A stretch of DNA of 64,000 bases, taken from NCBI RefSeq assembly GCF_002090155.1, contig NZ_BBRM01000002.1, forward strand, positions 868,001 through 932,000, in the 5' to 3' direction. This document shows, piece by piece, positions 8,361 to 19,211 of this stretch. The position numbers were made by a program, and so were the translations under genes. A model generated the notes under the pieces. The model did not search any database and was not told the origin of the DNA. It saw only the letters and a program-made list of their open reading frames with translations. Within the stretch, counting starts at the first letter, position 1. Each line of letters starts with the position of its first letter. Source of the DNA: Demequina sp. NBRC 110056. GTDB lineage: Bacteria > Actinomycetota > Actinomycetes > Actinomycetales > Demequinaceae.

Positions 8361-8861
8361 TTACTTCTCCTCCGACGACTCGCCCTCGGCGGCCTCCTCG
8401 GCGGGAGCCTCCTCGGCGGACTCGTCGGCGGCCTCAGCAGCCTCGGCCTCAGCCTTGGCGGCCTCCTCGGCCTCCTTCTTGGCCTTCTCGGCCTCGGCGG
8501 CCTTCTCGGCCTTGAGCTTCTCGGCGGCGTCGGCGGTGGCCTTGATCTGGTCGTCGGCCGACAGCTTGCCCGCGGGGAGCTCGACGGTGCTCTTGGTACC
8601 CTTCTCGCCCTTGAAGGTGCCCCAGTCGCCCGTGAGCGTCAGCAGCTTCTGGACCTGCTCCGAGGGCTGGGCGCCCACGGACAGCCAGTACTGCGCGCGC
8701 TCCGAGTCGATCTCGATCACGGAGGGGTTGGACAGGGGGTGGTACTTGCCGATCTCCTCGATGGCACGACCATCACGCTTCGCGCGGCCGTCGATGACGA
8801 TGACGCGGTAGAACGGCGCCTTCTTCTTGCCGAAGCGCTTGAGACGAATCTTCACAGCCAT
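8361..8861 (-). CDS. rpsP: 30S ribosomal protein S16 with long acidic-Ala tail
   Basis: The first 90 or so residues are S16 ([53 protein letters not shown]). The protein then continues for about 75 residues of Ala, Glu and Lys with a predicted helical, possibly coiled-coil, character and a very acidic end, giving 166 residues instead of the usual 80-90. Extended S16 tails occur in actinobacteria, but their function is not established. ATG at 8861 follows an AAGGAG site. Confidence 0.96.
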   Translation of the reverse strand: MAVKIRLKRFGKKKAPFYRVIVIDGRAKRDGRAIEEIGKYHPLSNPSVIEIDSERAQYWLSVGAQPSEQVQKLLTLTGDWGTFKGEKGTKSTVELPAGKLSADDQIKATADAAEKLKAEKAAEAEKAKKEAEEAAKAEAEAAEAADESAEEAPAEEAAEGESSEEK

Positions 8862-9016
8862 GGCTGTACTCCTTGTTCATTCGGTGTGAGCCGGCTCGCG
8901 TCGCCCGGGGAAATCGGACGGCGGTCGCTAGCAAGACGAATAGCTGCTGCGGGTAGAGGGCCGCGTCAGCCAGCGACCCATTCTGCCAGACGCGGGGCCC
9001 GTCGGGCAAAGCGCGC

Positions 9017-9628
9017 TCAACCGGCGGCGACCTCCTGCGCCGCGGGCTGCACGATCTCGACCACGCGGCCGTCCTCGATGCACACCCAGACGGCGACGTG
9101 ACCGCCCGCGACCTCTGGGTCGAGGGCGTGGCGCGCCTGGTCCGGAGACACCGGCTCCCACGCGTCCTCCTCGAGCATCACGTGGGTCGCGCTGGTGAAG
9201 CGCAGGACGCGCTCGTCGACCACGTCGTTCACGACCACGTACGTGGCGTCGTCGCCGGCGGCGGCGAAGGCCTCGAACTGATCCGTGCCTGGCCCGAACG
9301 CGCACGCGACGTCGAGGGTGATGGTCGTGACCGCGTAGTCGACCACGAAGCCGTACCAGGCGCCGTCAGCGAGCTCTGCGTCGTCCTCGACCGTGCAGCC
9401 GGCCCCCAGCGAGCCGTCGGCGCTAGGTGCGTCCATCGCGACGAGGTGCTGCAGCACCACCGCGTGATCGGCGGGCGAGGGTGATGCCGCCGCCTCAAGC
9501 GTGAGGGCCATGTCCGCGCTGGCCGACGCCTCCGCGGGCGCGCTCGAGTCCGCCGACGTCGCGCATCCCGCGAGCGCCAACAGTCCGACGAGCGCCAGTG
9601 CTCGCCGGGGAGTCCTCATCGGTGCCAT
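9017..9628 (-). CDS. Predicted lipoprotein, unknown function
   Basis: A 203-residue exported protein. A signal peptide RRALALVGLLALAGC carries a lipobox with the acylated Cys near residue 21, followed by a Ser/Ala linker and a globular domain with two further cysteines (GAGCTVE and DVACAFG) that could form a disulfide. ATG at 9628 is favoured by an AGGGGA ribosome site; the upstream extension has none. No family recognised. The nearest downstream gene on the strand is rpsP. Confidence 0.75.
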   Translation of the reverse strand: MAPMRTPRRALALVGLLALAGCATSADSSAPAEASASADMALTLEAAASPSPADHAVVLQHLVAMDAPSADGSLGAGCTVEDDAELADGAWYGFVVDYAVTTITLDVACAFGPGTDQFEAFAAAGDDATYVVVNDVVDERVLRFTSATHVMLEEDAWEPVSPDQARHALDPEVAGGHVAVWVCIEDGRVVEIVQPAAQEVAAG

Positions 9629-9770
9629 CGATGTCCCCTCGGCTGGGCCATTTCGCGTCACAGTAGCGCACGCCTCACAGAGCGGCCCAGCCGGCTGTGA
9701 GAATGTCCGCTTTGTCCCGGAGCCCGCCCGCTCGCCGGCCCGCTCGCCGGCCTGTTCGCCGCGGCGCGGG

Positions 9771-10568
9771 TCAGCCGCGGTCGGCCCAGGCGGCGGTGGC
9801 GCTCGCGCGCACCTTGCCGTCGACGACCCGCAGCGCGAGGGCCGCGAGCCCGAGCTCGTTGGCGCGGCGCAGGGTGCGCTGGCCGCCCGCGAGGATAGCG
9901 GTCGCCCACGCGTCGCACGCGATGAGGTCCGCGCCGGCCACGCTCACCTGGGCATAGTGCTCGGCCGATGCGCGCGTCCGGGGGTCCCAGACGTGTCCGG
10001 GCCGGTGGGCGTCGCCACTGGTGGCCAGCGACACGGGGCCGCGGTCGCGGCCCGACGACGTTCCCCCGAGCTCGATGCGGCGCACCGGTCGCGCGTCGGC
10101 GCCGGCGGGCTCGCGGGGGTCGGCGACGCCGACGCGCCAGCGACCCTCGGCGGGCCCGCGTCCCGAGACGGTCACGTCTCCGCCGCATCCCCACAGCCAC
10201 CCGGAGGCGCCGAGCAGCCCGAGCCGCCAGCGGGCACGCTCCATCGCCCAGGTCTTGACGATCCCGGTCGGGTCGATGCGCCCGTCCGGGTCGCGCGCGT
10301 CGAAGGCGCCGCCGGTCTCCTCGCGGAAGCGCTCGCACAGGTCGAGCACCTCGGCCACGGCCGGGGGCGCGTCGGCGATGCTCGCCTCTGCCCTGCCGAG
10401 GCGCGAGATCCACGAATCCTCGCGCCAGGTCGAGAACACCTCGTCGACCCACCGCAGGTCGGCGCCCACGTGCTCCATGACCACGCCGACGGCCTCCGCG
10501 TCGGCGCCCTCGCACTCGAGCGTGAAGTCCATCGCCATGGCGGCGACGGAGTGGCGCACCGCACCCAT
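9771..10568 (-). CDS. FAD:protein FMN transferase (ApbE-like)
   Basis: Covalently attaches FMN from FAD to Thr/Ser of extracytoplasmic flavoproteins. A 265-residue protein with the ApbE pattern: AMAMDFTLECEG at the N-terminus, VFSTWREDSWISRLGRAE, the core IDPTGIVKTWAMERA, CGGDVTV, HVWDPRT, and the metal-binding ACDAWATAILAGG. No signal peptide is visible, so transfer may occur inside before export, or the start is longer. It is the last gene of a three-gene set with an FMN-binding protein and a ferric-reductase-like protein, which supplies its likely substrate. Confidence 0.92.
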   Translation of the reverse strand: MGAVRHSVAAMAMDFTLECEGADAEAVGVVMEHVGADLRWVDEVFSTWREDSWISRLGRAEASIADAPPAVAEVLDLCERFREETGGAFDARDPDGRIDPTGIVKTWAMERARWRLGLLGASGWLWGCGGDVTVSGRGPAEGRWRVGVADPREPAGADARPVRRIELGGTSSGRDRGPVSLATSGDAHRPGHVWDPRTRASAEHYAQVSVAGADLIACDAWATAILAGGQRTLRRANELGLAALALRVVDGKVRASATAAWADRG

Positions 10569-10576
10569 CGCGTCGC

Positions 10577-11155
10577 CTAGAGGCCGGCGTCGGCGAAGGC
10601 CGCCTGCGCGGACTCGGTGATGGCGGGTGAGGTGAAGCTCGCGCCGGACACGTACTCGACGTCGCCCGACTGCGCCTCGACGATGCGCTCCTCGAGGATC
10701 GGCAGCGCCATCTCGTTGACGCGGCGGGACTCGGATGCCGAGGTGCCCGCGACCGGGAACTCGACGGCGACCACCGCTCCGCCTTCGATCACCAGTCGCA
10801 CCTGGTAGTCGCCGCGGATGTTGGAGACCACGGGGCCGTCCACCGTCGTCGCGGTGTCCGAGGCGACCTCCTCGCCTCCGCCGGTCGCGGGCGCGTCCTC
10901 GCAGTCGTCGCCCGACGGGTCGTCGTCGCGCTCGCGGTCCTCGATGGGGTCCTCGGTGTTGCCGCGTCCCGAGTTCGAGTCCGGGTCGATGTCGCGGGTG
11001 CAGTCGTCGTCGGAGCCGGTCGCGCCGCCGGTCTGGTCGGCGCTCTCGCCGGGTTCGGCCAGCACCTCCTCGAGGGGGTCGGGGGCGGCGATCACGCCGG
11101 CGGCGAGCACCACCGCCGAGGCCCCTCCGACCATCAGTGCACGGGACGTCCTCAT
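10577..11155 (-). CDS. Exported FMN-binding-domain protein, ApbE substrate
   Basis: A 192-residue exported or membrane-anchored protein. One N-terminal hydrophobic stretch (ALMVGGASAVVLAAGVIAA) is followed by about 80 acidic, low-complexity residues with three cysteines and then an FMN_bind domain (DYQVRLVIEGGAVVAVEFP, LPILEERIVEAQSGDVEYV). The flavinylation motif appears at residues 169-176 as VSGASFTS, with Ser where NqrC/RnfG usually have Thr. ATG at 11155 is four bases past the reductase stop and the gene ends eight bases before apbE, so all three form one operon. Confidence 0.85.
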   Translation of the reverse strand: MRTSRALMVGGASAVVLAAGVIAAPDPLEEVLAEPGESADQTGGATGSDDDCTRDIDPDSNSGRGNTEDPIEDRERDDDPSGDDCEDAPATGGGEEVASDTATTVDGPVVSNIRGDYQVRLVIEGGAVVAVEFPVAGTSASESRRVNEMALPILEERIVEAQSGDVEYVSGASFTSPAITESAQAAFADAGL

Positions 11156-11159
11156 GCCG

Positions 11160-12518
11160 TCACCACCCGAACTCCTCACGATGAACGCTGTCGCGCGGCA
11201 CCCCGGCGGCGAGCGCATCGGCCTCGACCGACAGCGCCCACGCCCGCGGGCCGCAGATGTACACGTCGGCGCCTCGGGGGTCGTCGACGAAGTCCTTGAT
11301 GAGCGCCGGCTGCTCGCGGGTCCCCCAGGTGTCGCCGCGGTGGCCCAGCAGCACGTGGAGGTCCGCGCCGCGCTCGGCGGCGAGGGCCTCGAGCTCGTCG
11401 AGCAGGGGCGCCTCCTCGCGGGAGCGGGCGCGCACGACGACCGTGATGGTGTCGCCCTCCTGCGCCGCCTCGAGCATGGACCGCACCGGGGTCACGCCGA
11501 TCCCTGCGCAGACGAGGACCAGGTGGCTCGCGGTGCGTGAGCCGTGGGTGAAGACCCCGAGCGGCCCTTCGACGAGCACACGCGTGCCCGGGGTGAGAGA
11601 CCGGACTGCTGACGAGCCGGTGCCCGAGGGCTTGACGGTGATGCGGAGCCGGTCCCCGGGGGCCGCCGACAGCGAGTACGGGTGGCTCTGCGTGCGCAGC
11701 TGCGGCGACAGGAAGCGCCACAGGAAGAACTGACCCGCCTGCGCGCGCAGGCGCGCGAGGTCGCGGCCCTCGAGCGTGACGGAGGTCGAGCCGTCGGCAA
11801 GCGTGTCGACCGCCGCGACGCGCAGGTCGTGGCGCGCCAGCAGCACCAGCGGGCGGATGAGGCGGTAGGCCACGAAGGAGCCGATCGACACGGTCCACAG
11901 CACCGCCCAGAACCACCACGACAGGCCGCCGGTGCGGAACGTCGAGCCCTCGAGGAACTGATGCGGGACCGCGAAGGCCACGCCGAAGTACACGAGCATG
12001 TGCACGGCGTGCCAGCGCTCGTAGGGCCAGCGCAGCCGGACCGCGGTGAGCGAGGTGATGAGGACGACGACGAAGGTCGCGACGGCGATCTGCGCGAACA
12101 GCATGAACCAGCCGTACTGCGGCCACGCCAGGAACTGGCTGACGGGGTCGCGCCCGTCGAAGATCCCCGACGCCGTGGTGAGCAGCGTCGCGTGGATCAG
12201 CATGAGGATGATCGCGACCTTGCCGAGCCGGGTGTGCTTCGCGATCGCGCGATCGTGCCCGATGGCCCGCTCGACCCAGGGCGCGCGGGAGGCGAGCAGC
12301 ACCTGCGTCATCATCAGCACGGCGGCGACGATGCCGAGGGCACGCCCGAGCGTGTAGAGCCAGTCGGCACCGCTAGTCGCCTGGAGACCGCCGGCGGCGA
12401 TCATGAGCGCGATGCCGCTGACCGCGGCGAGCCACATGGCGGCCTCGAGGCCGTCGGCCCACCAGCTTCTGCGGGCCGCGGCGCGGGCGCGCGCTGCTGG
12501 CGTCGTGGTGAGGGACAC
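11160..12518 (-). CDS. Ferric-reductase-like flavohaem membrane oxidoreductase
   Basis: A 452-residue protein with about six N-terminal helices carrying paired histidines (HTRLGKV, LIHATLL, ERWHAVHM, VPHQFL) as candidate haem ligands, then an FNR-type module: FAD-binding HPYSLSAAPGDRL and NAD(P)-binding LVCAGIGVTPVRSMLEAA, ending CGPRAWALSVEADAL. It should pass electrons from cytoplasmic NAD(P)H through FAD and haem across the membrane, here probably to the flavinylated partner encoded next. GTG at 12518 is chosen for the AGGAG six bases upstream; a 35-residue longer frame exists. Confidence 0.9.
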   Translation of the reverse strand: MSLTTTPAARARAAARRSWWADGLEAAMWLAAVSGIALMIAAGGLQATSGADWLYTLGRALGIVAAVLMMTQVLLASRAPWVERAIGHDRAIAKHTRLGKVAIILMLIHATLLTTASGIFDGRDPVSQFLAWPQYGWFMLFAQIAVATFVVVLITSLTAVRLRWPYERWHAVHMLVYFGVAFAVPHQFLEGSTFRTGGLSWWFWAVLWTVSIGSFVAYRLIRPLVLLARHDLRVAAVDTLADGSTSVTLEGRDLARLRAQAGQFFLWRFLSPQLRTQSHPYSLSAAPGDRLRITVKPSGTGSSAVRSLTPGTRVLVEGPLGVFTHGSRTASHLVLVCAGIGVTPVRSMLEAAQEGDTITVVVRARSREEAPLLDELEALAAERGADLHVLLGHRGDTWGTREQPALIKDFVDDPRGADVYICGPRAWALSVEADALAAGVPRDSVHREEFGW

Positions 12519-12698
12519 GGCACTCCTGGTGCGCTCGGGGACACGGTCTCGTCGCGACGGAGCCTCAGCCGAGCCCGTCGCGGGTCGTGCGTCAGTATCC
12601 CCCGCGGTCGCAACGCCTGTCACGGCCCGGAAACGCTCCCCCAGGAAACTCTCAGGTTCTCCGCAGGCTTGTGGTCCAGCGCGTGGTCGACCGTGACG

Positions 12699-13808
12699 TC
12701 AGGCGACCCGAGCGCCGCGCAGCACCACGTGGGCGGGGTCGGCGAGCGCGGCGATGCGCTCGCGCGGGTCCTCCGCGTACACGACGAGGTCCGCGCTCGC
12801 CCCCTCCGTGAGGGTGTCCGCCCCCAGGAAGGCGCGGGCGCGCCAGCTCGCCGCGGCGACCACGTCGGCAGCGGGGATGCCGGCGCGCACCATCTCTGCC
12901 GCCTCCTGCGGCAGGAGCCCGTGGCCGAGAGTCCCGCCAGCGTCGGTGCCCACGAGCAGCGGCACTCCCGCCTCGTGGAAGGCGCGGACCTGCTCGTAGC
13001 GGCGGCCGTGCATCGCCCGCATGCGCTCGGCGTAGCGCGGGAACTTCGCCTCGCCCGCGTCGGCGTAGCCGGTGAAGTTGTCCACCTGCAGCAGCGTGGG
13101 CACCACGGGGATGCCCCGCGCGGCCGCGACCCGCATGTGCTCCTCGGTCATGCCCGTGCCGTGCTCGATGCAGTCGATGCCCGCGTCCAGCAGCGGCTGG
13201 ATCGCCTCCTCGGCGAAGGTGTGCGCCGTCGCCCGGGCGCCGATGCGGTGGACGGCCTCGAGCGCGTCGCGCAGCTCTTCGGGGGTCCACAGGGGTGCGA
13301 GGTCGCCGTGGTCGCGGTCGATCCAGTCCGCAATGAGTTTGATCCAGCCGTCGCCCTTGCGCGCCTCGTCGGCGGCCACCGCGGTGAGCTCCGAGGGCTC
13401 GATCTCGCGCGCGTAGTGACGGAGGTAGCGCTTGGGTCGGGCGATGAAGCGCGCCGCGCGGATGAGGCGCGGCAGGTCCTCGCGCTCGTGTACGAAGGCC
13501 GTGTCGAGCGGCGAGCCCGCGTCGCGGATGAGCAGCGTGCCGGCGTCGCGGTCGAGCGTCGCCTGCTTCACCGCCAGGTCGCGATCGGTCGCGCCTCCCG
13601 AGTCGAGCCCCACGTGGCAGTGGACGTCGACGAGGCCGGGGACCACCGTGCCGGTGATCTCTGTGACCGCGCCACCGTGCCGCGGGCGCTCGAACGTGAT
13701 GCGTCCGCCCAGGACCCAGGCCTCGGGCTCGACGCGCGCATCGTCGACCAGCACCGGCCCGGTGAGGTGGAGGACGTCGCCCGCGGCGCTCACGGTGCGG
13801 TCCTGCAC
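12699..13808 (-). CDS. Amidohydrolase, imidazolonepropionase-like
   Basis: A 369-residue metal-dependent hydrolase of the amidohydrolase superfamily. The metal-binding HxH is in GLVDVHCHVGLD, followed by ATAHTFAEEAI, CIEHGTGM and the catalytic aspartate in LLVGTDAGGTLGHG; C-terminal residues rebuild the small sandwich domain. Substrate cannot be inferred. GTG start at 13808 has no clear ribosome site. It stands alone between the ferric-reductase operon and ffh. Confidence 0.88.
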   Translation of the reverse strand: MQDRTVSAAGDVLHLTGPVLVDDARVEPEAWVLGGRITFERPRHGGAVTEITGTVVPGLVDVHCHVGLDSGGATDRDLAVKQATLDRDAGTLLIRDAGSPLDTAFVHEREDLPRLIRAARFIARPKRYLRHYAREIEPSELTAVAADEARKGDGWIKLIADWIDRDHGDLAPLWTPEELRDALEAVHRIGARATAHTFAEEAIQPLLDAGIDCIEHGTGMTEEHMRVAAARGIPVVPTLLQVDNFTGYADAGEAKFPRYAERMRAMHGRRYEQVRAFHEAGVPLLVGTDAGGTLGHGLLPQEAAEMVRAGIPAADVVAAASWRARAFLGADTLTEGASADLVVYAEDPRERIAALADPAHVVLRGARVA

Positions 13809-13890
13809 GGTGTCGTACCGGACAGTGTCGGCTGCCCCGGCGCGAGAGGGTGAGAACTCAGCACCGCCATGGGGGCGCCCGGACGGGAAC

Positions 13891-13910
13891 CCAGCGCGCG
13901 CATCGGCGCT
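13891..13910 (-). repeat. Perfect dispersed-motif copy
   Basis: The minus strand reads AGCGCCGATGCGCGCGCTGG, in the amidohydrolase-ffh spacer. Confidence 0.8.
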
Positions 13911-13919
13911 CCGAGATCT

Positions 13920-13940
13920 GGCACCGTGCAGGCTGGTGCC
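13920..13940 (-). terminator. Hairpin just past ffh
   Basis: GGCACC and GGTGCC arms (13920-13925, 13935-13940) form a short stem 29 bp beyond the ffh stop. A perfect copy of the dispersed 20-bp motif lies next to it at 13891-13910. Confidence 0.4.
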
Positions 13941-13968
13941 GCCGCCACCAGACCCACCGCCACGGGGC

Positions 13969-15570
13969 CTACCGCCCCAGGTACTTGCCGAGGTCGGACT
14001 GCAGCTTGGCCGGGTCGAAGTCCTCGGGCTGCTGCTGGCCCAGGCCGAACGCGCTGCCCGCGGGCGCCTGCGGCCCGTTCGCGGCGCGGTCGCGGGCCGC
14101 GGCCTCCTGCTGCGCGCGCTTCGCGGGGTTGCCGGACTTGCCCTTGACCTTGCGCTGCGGCGCCTGCTTGCCCTTGGACTTCTTGCCGCCGGGCATCCCG
14201 CCCCACGCTCCGGGGGCGCCGCCCTGACCCGGCATCTGCGGCATGCCGCCGCCCTTGGACATCGCGCGCATCATCTTCTGCGCGTCCTCGAACCGTTTGA
14301 CCAGGGAGTTCACGTCGGAGACCTGGGTGCCCGAACCGGTCGCGATGCGCGAGCGGCGCGACCCGTTGAGGATCTTGGGGTTGTCGCGCTCCGCCGGGGT
14401 CATCGACTGGACGATGGCCTCGATGCGGGTGAGCTCGCGCTCGTCGAAGTTCTCGATCTGGTCGCGCATCTGACCCATGCCAGGCAGCATGCCCAGCATC
14501 TTCTTCATCGAGCCCATGTTCTTGAGCTGCTGCATCTGGACGAGGAAGTCCGCGAGCGTGAAGTCCTCGCCCTTGGTGACCTTCTCCGCCATGCGGGCGG
14601 CCTCGGCCTGGTCGAAGCTCTTCTCGGCCTGCTCGATCAGGGTGAGGATGTCGCCCATGTCGAGGATGCGGCTCGCCATGCGGTCCGGGTGGAAGACCTC
14701 GAACTCGTCGAGCTTCTCGCCCGTGGAGGCGAACAGGATGGGACGGCCGGTGACCTCGCGCACGGACAGCGCCGCACCACCGCGCGTGTCGCCGTCGAGC
14801 TTGGTGAGCACCACGCCGGTGAAGTCGACGCCCCGCTGGAACGCCTGCGCGGTCGCGACCGCGTCCTGACCGATCATCGCGTCGATGACGAACAGGACCT
14901 CGTCGGGCTCGACGGCCTTGCGAATGTCCGCGGCCTGGCGCATCAGCTCCTGGTCGACGCCCAGGCGGCCCGCGGTGTCGACGATGACGACGGAGTGCTG
15001 GCGCTGCTCGGCCTCCTTGAGGCCCTTCTTGGCGACCTTGACGGGGTTGCCGCGCACGCGCTCGCCCTCGCGGGTGATGCCGGGCTCGGGCGCGAACACC
15101 GGCACGCCCGCGCGCTCGCCGACGACCTGGAGCTGGTTGACCGCGTTGGGTCGCTGGAGGTCCGCCGCGACGAGAAGCGGCGTCTGCCCCTGCTGCTTGA
15201 GGTGGTGCGCGAGCTTTCCGGCGAGGGTGGTCTTTCCGGCTCCCTGGAGGCCCGCGAGCATGATGACCGTGGGGCCCGTCTTCGCGAACTTCAGCGGGCG
15301 CGCCTCGCCGCCGAGGATGCTGACGAGCTCCTCGTTGACGATCTTCACGACCTGCTGGCCGGGGTTCAGGGCGCCCGACACCTCGGCGCCGAGCGCGCGC
15401 TCGCGGATGTTGCCCGTGAAGGTGCGGACCACCGGCACCGCGACGTCGGCGTCGAGCAGGGCGCGGCGGATCTCGCGGATGGTGCCGTCGATGTCCGCCT
15501 CGCTGAGACGGCCCTTGCCCCGCAGGTTGCGGAAGGTCTCTGTCAGGCGATCGGAGAGGTTGGCGAACAC
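13969..15570 (-). CDS. ffh: Signal recognition particle protein Ffh
   Basis: GTPase that binds 4.5S RNA and signal peptides and delivers ribosomes to FtsY. A 533-residue protein: N-domain (FANLSDRLTETFRNLRGKG), G-domain with GLQGAGKTTLAGKLA, DTAGRLGVD and TKLDGDTRGGAAL, and the methionine-rich M-domain (QMQQLKNMGSMKKMLGMLPGM, then GSRRSRIATGSG for RNA binding). The C-terminus adds a Gly/Met/Pro-rich tail. GTG at 15570 follows AAGGGA. The FtsY partner lies 4 kb upstream on the same strand. Confidence 0.97.
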   Translation of the reverse strand: MFANLSDRLTETFRNLRGKGRLSEADIDGTIREIRRALLDADVAVPVVRTFTGNIRERALGAEVSGALNPGQQVVKIVNEELVSILGGEARPLKFAKTGPTVIMLAGLQGAGKTTLAGKLAHHLKQQGQTPLLVAADLQRPNAVNQLQVVGERAGVPVFAPEPGITREGERVRGNPVKVAKKGLKEAEQRQHSVVIVDTAGRLGVDQELMRQAADIRKAVEPDEVLFVIDAMIGQDAVATAQAFQRGVDFTGVVLTKLDGDTRGGAALSVREVTGRPILFASTGEKLDEFEVFHPDRMASRILDMGDILTLIEQAEKSFDQAEAARMAEKVTKGEDFTLADFLVQMQQLKNMGSMKKMLGMLPGMGQMRDQIENFDERELTRIEAIVQSMTPAERDNPKILNGSRRSRIATGSGTQVSDVNSLVKRFEDAQKMMRAMSKGGGMPQMPGQGGAPGAWGGMPGGKKSKGKQAPQRKVKGKSGNPAKRAQQEAAARDRAANGPQAPAGSAFGLGQQQPEDFDPAKLQSDLGKYLGR

Positions 15571-15665
15571 AGGTGTCCCTTCGGGTGAAGCGTGGCCTCT
15601 AGCCTACCGGCGGTCCGCAGGGCCATCCTGCGCGCCTGCGGCGGCACCGGCCGGAGCGCCGATGC

Positions 15666-15684
15666 GCGCGCTGGGTCAGCGCGC
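15666..15684. repeat. Dispersed motif copy with hairpin (glnD-ffh gap)
   Basis: A perfect copy of the 20-bp motif (AGCGCCGATGCGCGCGCTGG, 15655-15674) whose right half makes an 8-bp perfect stem GCGCGCTG/CAGCGCGC with a 3-base loop. It could act as a terminator between glnD and ffh. Confidence 0.55.
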
Positions 15685-15759
15685 CTGCTCGGCCTGGCGT
15701 GGTCGGTACCCCTCCGAGCACAGGGCGTCGCCGTAGACGAGCGCGAGCCTTCGTTCGGG

Positions 15760-17541
15760 TCAGCTGGCAGGCGGAGGCGGGAGCTCGCGCAGCGCGTTGG
15801 CCATGAGCGTGTCGATGAGGCTCGTGCGCCACGTGGTCCACGCCTTGGGGCCGGCCGCGCGGGCATCGGCCTCGGTGAGCGCCCTGAGCGTCTCGAGGAG
15901 GTCGCGACGCCCGCCGACGGCGTCGAGCAGTCGCGCCACCGTCGCGGGGTCGGACGGGTCCTCCTTGGTCGCCAGCGCCGCGAGCGTGAGGTGCTCGCGC
16001 ACGAGCAGCGTCATGTCTCGGATGGTCGCGTCGGGCAGGCCCAGGCGAGCGCCGATCGCGGGGATCAGCGCGGCGCCGTCCACGGAGTGGTCGGTCGCCC
16101 CGGCCCGCTTGCCGATGTCGTGCAGCCAGGCGGTCATGAGCAGCAGGTCCCCGTCGGGCACGTGGCGACGATGCTTGCCCGCGAGCACGACGGCCTCGAG
16201 CATGTGGCGGTCGACGGTGAAACGGTGCACGGGGCTGCGCTGCGGGCGGTTGCGCACTCCCTCCCACTCGGGCACCCAGCGCACGGCCATGCCGTGGAGG
16301 TCGATCGCCTCCCACACGTAGACCAGGTGTTGGCTCGAGCGCAGCAGCTCGCGCAGGTGCAGGAGCGCCTGCACGGGCCACGGCTCGGGAAGCTCGGGCG
16401 CGCGCTGCATCGCGAGCAGCAGCTCGGGCGTGAAGGTCAGGCCCGTGGACGCCGCGGTGGCGGCGGCTCGCAGCGGCAGCAGCGCGTCGTTGTCCGGATC
16501 GGCGTCGCTCGACAGCGCGATCTCGCCGTCGACGTCGATGAGCCCCGGGGCGACGTCGATGTGCCGCGGAGCCGAGCGCAGCCTGCGGGCCTTCCATGCT
16601 CGCGAGCCGATGCCGGAGCGCTCGAGCGAGCGCCGCGCCCCACGCTCGGTGGTCGCCAGCGCGTACGCGACGGTGCGGCCGGCCTCCGCGAGGGAGGCGA
16701 GCAGGTCGTCGGGGTCGTCGAAGCCCACGAGCTCGGCGACCTCGTCGGCGACGTGGCGGCCGAGCACGTTCGTGGCCCGGCCGGCGGCGAGGTGCAGCGC
16801 GTCGCGCACGTCCTTGAGGTGATCGCCGGCCTCGTCGACCGCGCCATGCGGGCGGTCCGTGAGCCAGGTCGCGGACAGCGCCGACAGGCTCATGTGGTCC
16901 CGCAGCCCTCCCCTGGCCTCCTTGAGGTTGGGCTCGATGAGGTAGGCGAGCTCGCCGTGACGCTCGGCGCGGGCGCGCGAGGCGGCGAGGAGCTCGGGCA
17001 GGCGCTTGCGGGCGGCGCCGCGCCAGTCGTGATAGATCGCGGCGCGTGCCTGCTGCGCGAGCTGGGCGTCGCCGGCGACGGGATGCAGGTCGAGCAGGCC
17101 CGCCGCCGCGGCGAGGTCCTTCGACGCGACCTGGCGGCACTCGGAGATCGAGCGCATCGAGTAGTCGAGCTCGAGGCCGGCGTCCCAGATGGGGTACCAG
17201 AGGCGCTGCGCGAGGTCGGCGACTTGCTGCGTCGAGTGGGTGCGACCGTCGTGGATCAGCACGAGGTCGAGGTCCGAGTGCGGGCCGGCGTCGCCGCGGC
17301 CGATCGAGCCGACTGCGCCGAGCGCCACGCCCTCGGTGAGCGGGTGGGATGCGTCCCAGTGCTCGCGCAGGCGGGTGAGGATCAGCTCGGAGATCGCCTT
17401 GCGGCGCTGGTTCCCCGGCACTGACTCGGACGTGAGACGGGCTGCCAGGGCGGCCCGCTCACGCTTGAGGTCCCGCACCCCCTGGGGGTGCGGGACCTCT
17501 GCGCGGGGGCCGTCAGGGGCAGTGCCCTTCGGGCCCTCCAT
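15760..17541 (-). CDS. glnD: PII nucleotidylyltransferase GlnD, without ACT domains
   Basis: Modifies and demodifies the PII protein GlnK; in actinobacteria the modification is adenylylation. A 593-residue protein: nucleotidyltransferase core with [18 protein letters not shown] (Gly-Ser and Asp-x-Asp), the middle [15 protein letters not shown] and the HD phosphohydrolase site [10 protein letters not shown]. It ends soon after the HD domain, so the two glutamine-sensing ACT domains of classical GlnD are absent. ATG at 17541 is 16 bases past the glnK stop; the first 25 codons contain a perfect 15-bp hairpin (17467-17499), and a later GTG within that hairpin is an alternative start. Confidence 0.9.
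   Translation of the reverse strand: MEGPKGTAPDGPRAEVPHPQGVRDLKRERAALAARLTSESVPGNQRRKAISELILTRLREHWDASHPLTEGVALGAVGSIGRGDAGPHSDLDLVLIHDGRTHSTQQVADLAQRLWYPIWDAGLELDYSMRSISECRQVASKDLAAAAGLLDLHPVAGDAQLAQQARAAIYHDWRGAARKRLPELLAASRARAERHGELAYLIEPNLKEARGGLRDHMSLSALSATWLTDRPHGAVDEAGDHLKDVRDALHLAAGRATNVLGRHVADEVAELVGFDDPDDLLASLAEAGRTVAYALATTERGARRSLERSGIGSRAWKARRLRSAPRHIDVAPGLIDVDGEIALSSDADPDNDALLPLRAAATAASTGLTFTPELLLAMQRAPELPEPWPVQALLHLRELLRSSQHLVYVWEAIDLHGMAVRWVPEWEGVRNRPQRSPVHRFTVDRHMLEAVVLAGKHRRHVPDGDLLLMTAWLHDIGKRAGATDHSVDGAALIPAIGARLGLPDATIRDMTLLVREHLTLAALATKEDPSDPATVARLLDAVGGRRDLLETLRALTEADARAAGPKAWTTWRTSLIDTLMANALRELPPPPAS
17467..17499 (-). promoter_or_regulatory. Perfect hairpin at glnK-glnD junction
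   Basis: GAGGTCCCGCACCCC pairs with its exact complement across a 3-base loop, inside the presumed first codons of glnD. It could be an attenuator lowering glnD relative to amtB-glnK, or a terminator if glnD begins further in. Confidence 0.55.
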
Positions 17542-17557
17542 TGATGTGCGGCGTCCC

Positions 17558-19146
<1,589 letters not shown>

Positions 19147-19211
19147 TCTGCTTCTCCTTGATTGGTTCCCTCGCCCCCTCGGCGAGTCATCAGTCACCCT
19201 CCCGCAGGAAT

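Noticed and set aside
11682..13853. 723-residue open frame opposite the ferric reductase and amidohydrolase genes
   Set aside because: Spans two well-supported genes on the other strand and resembles no protein family.
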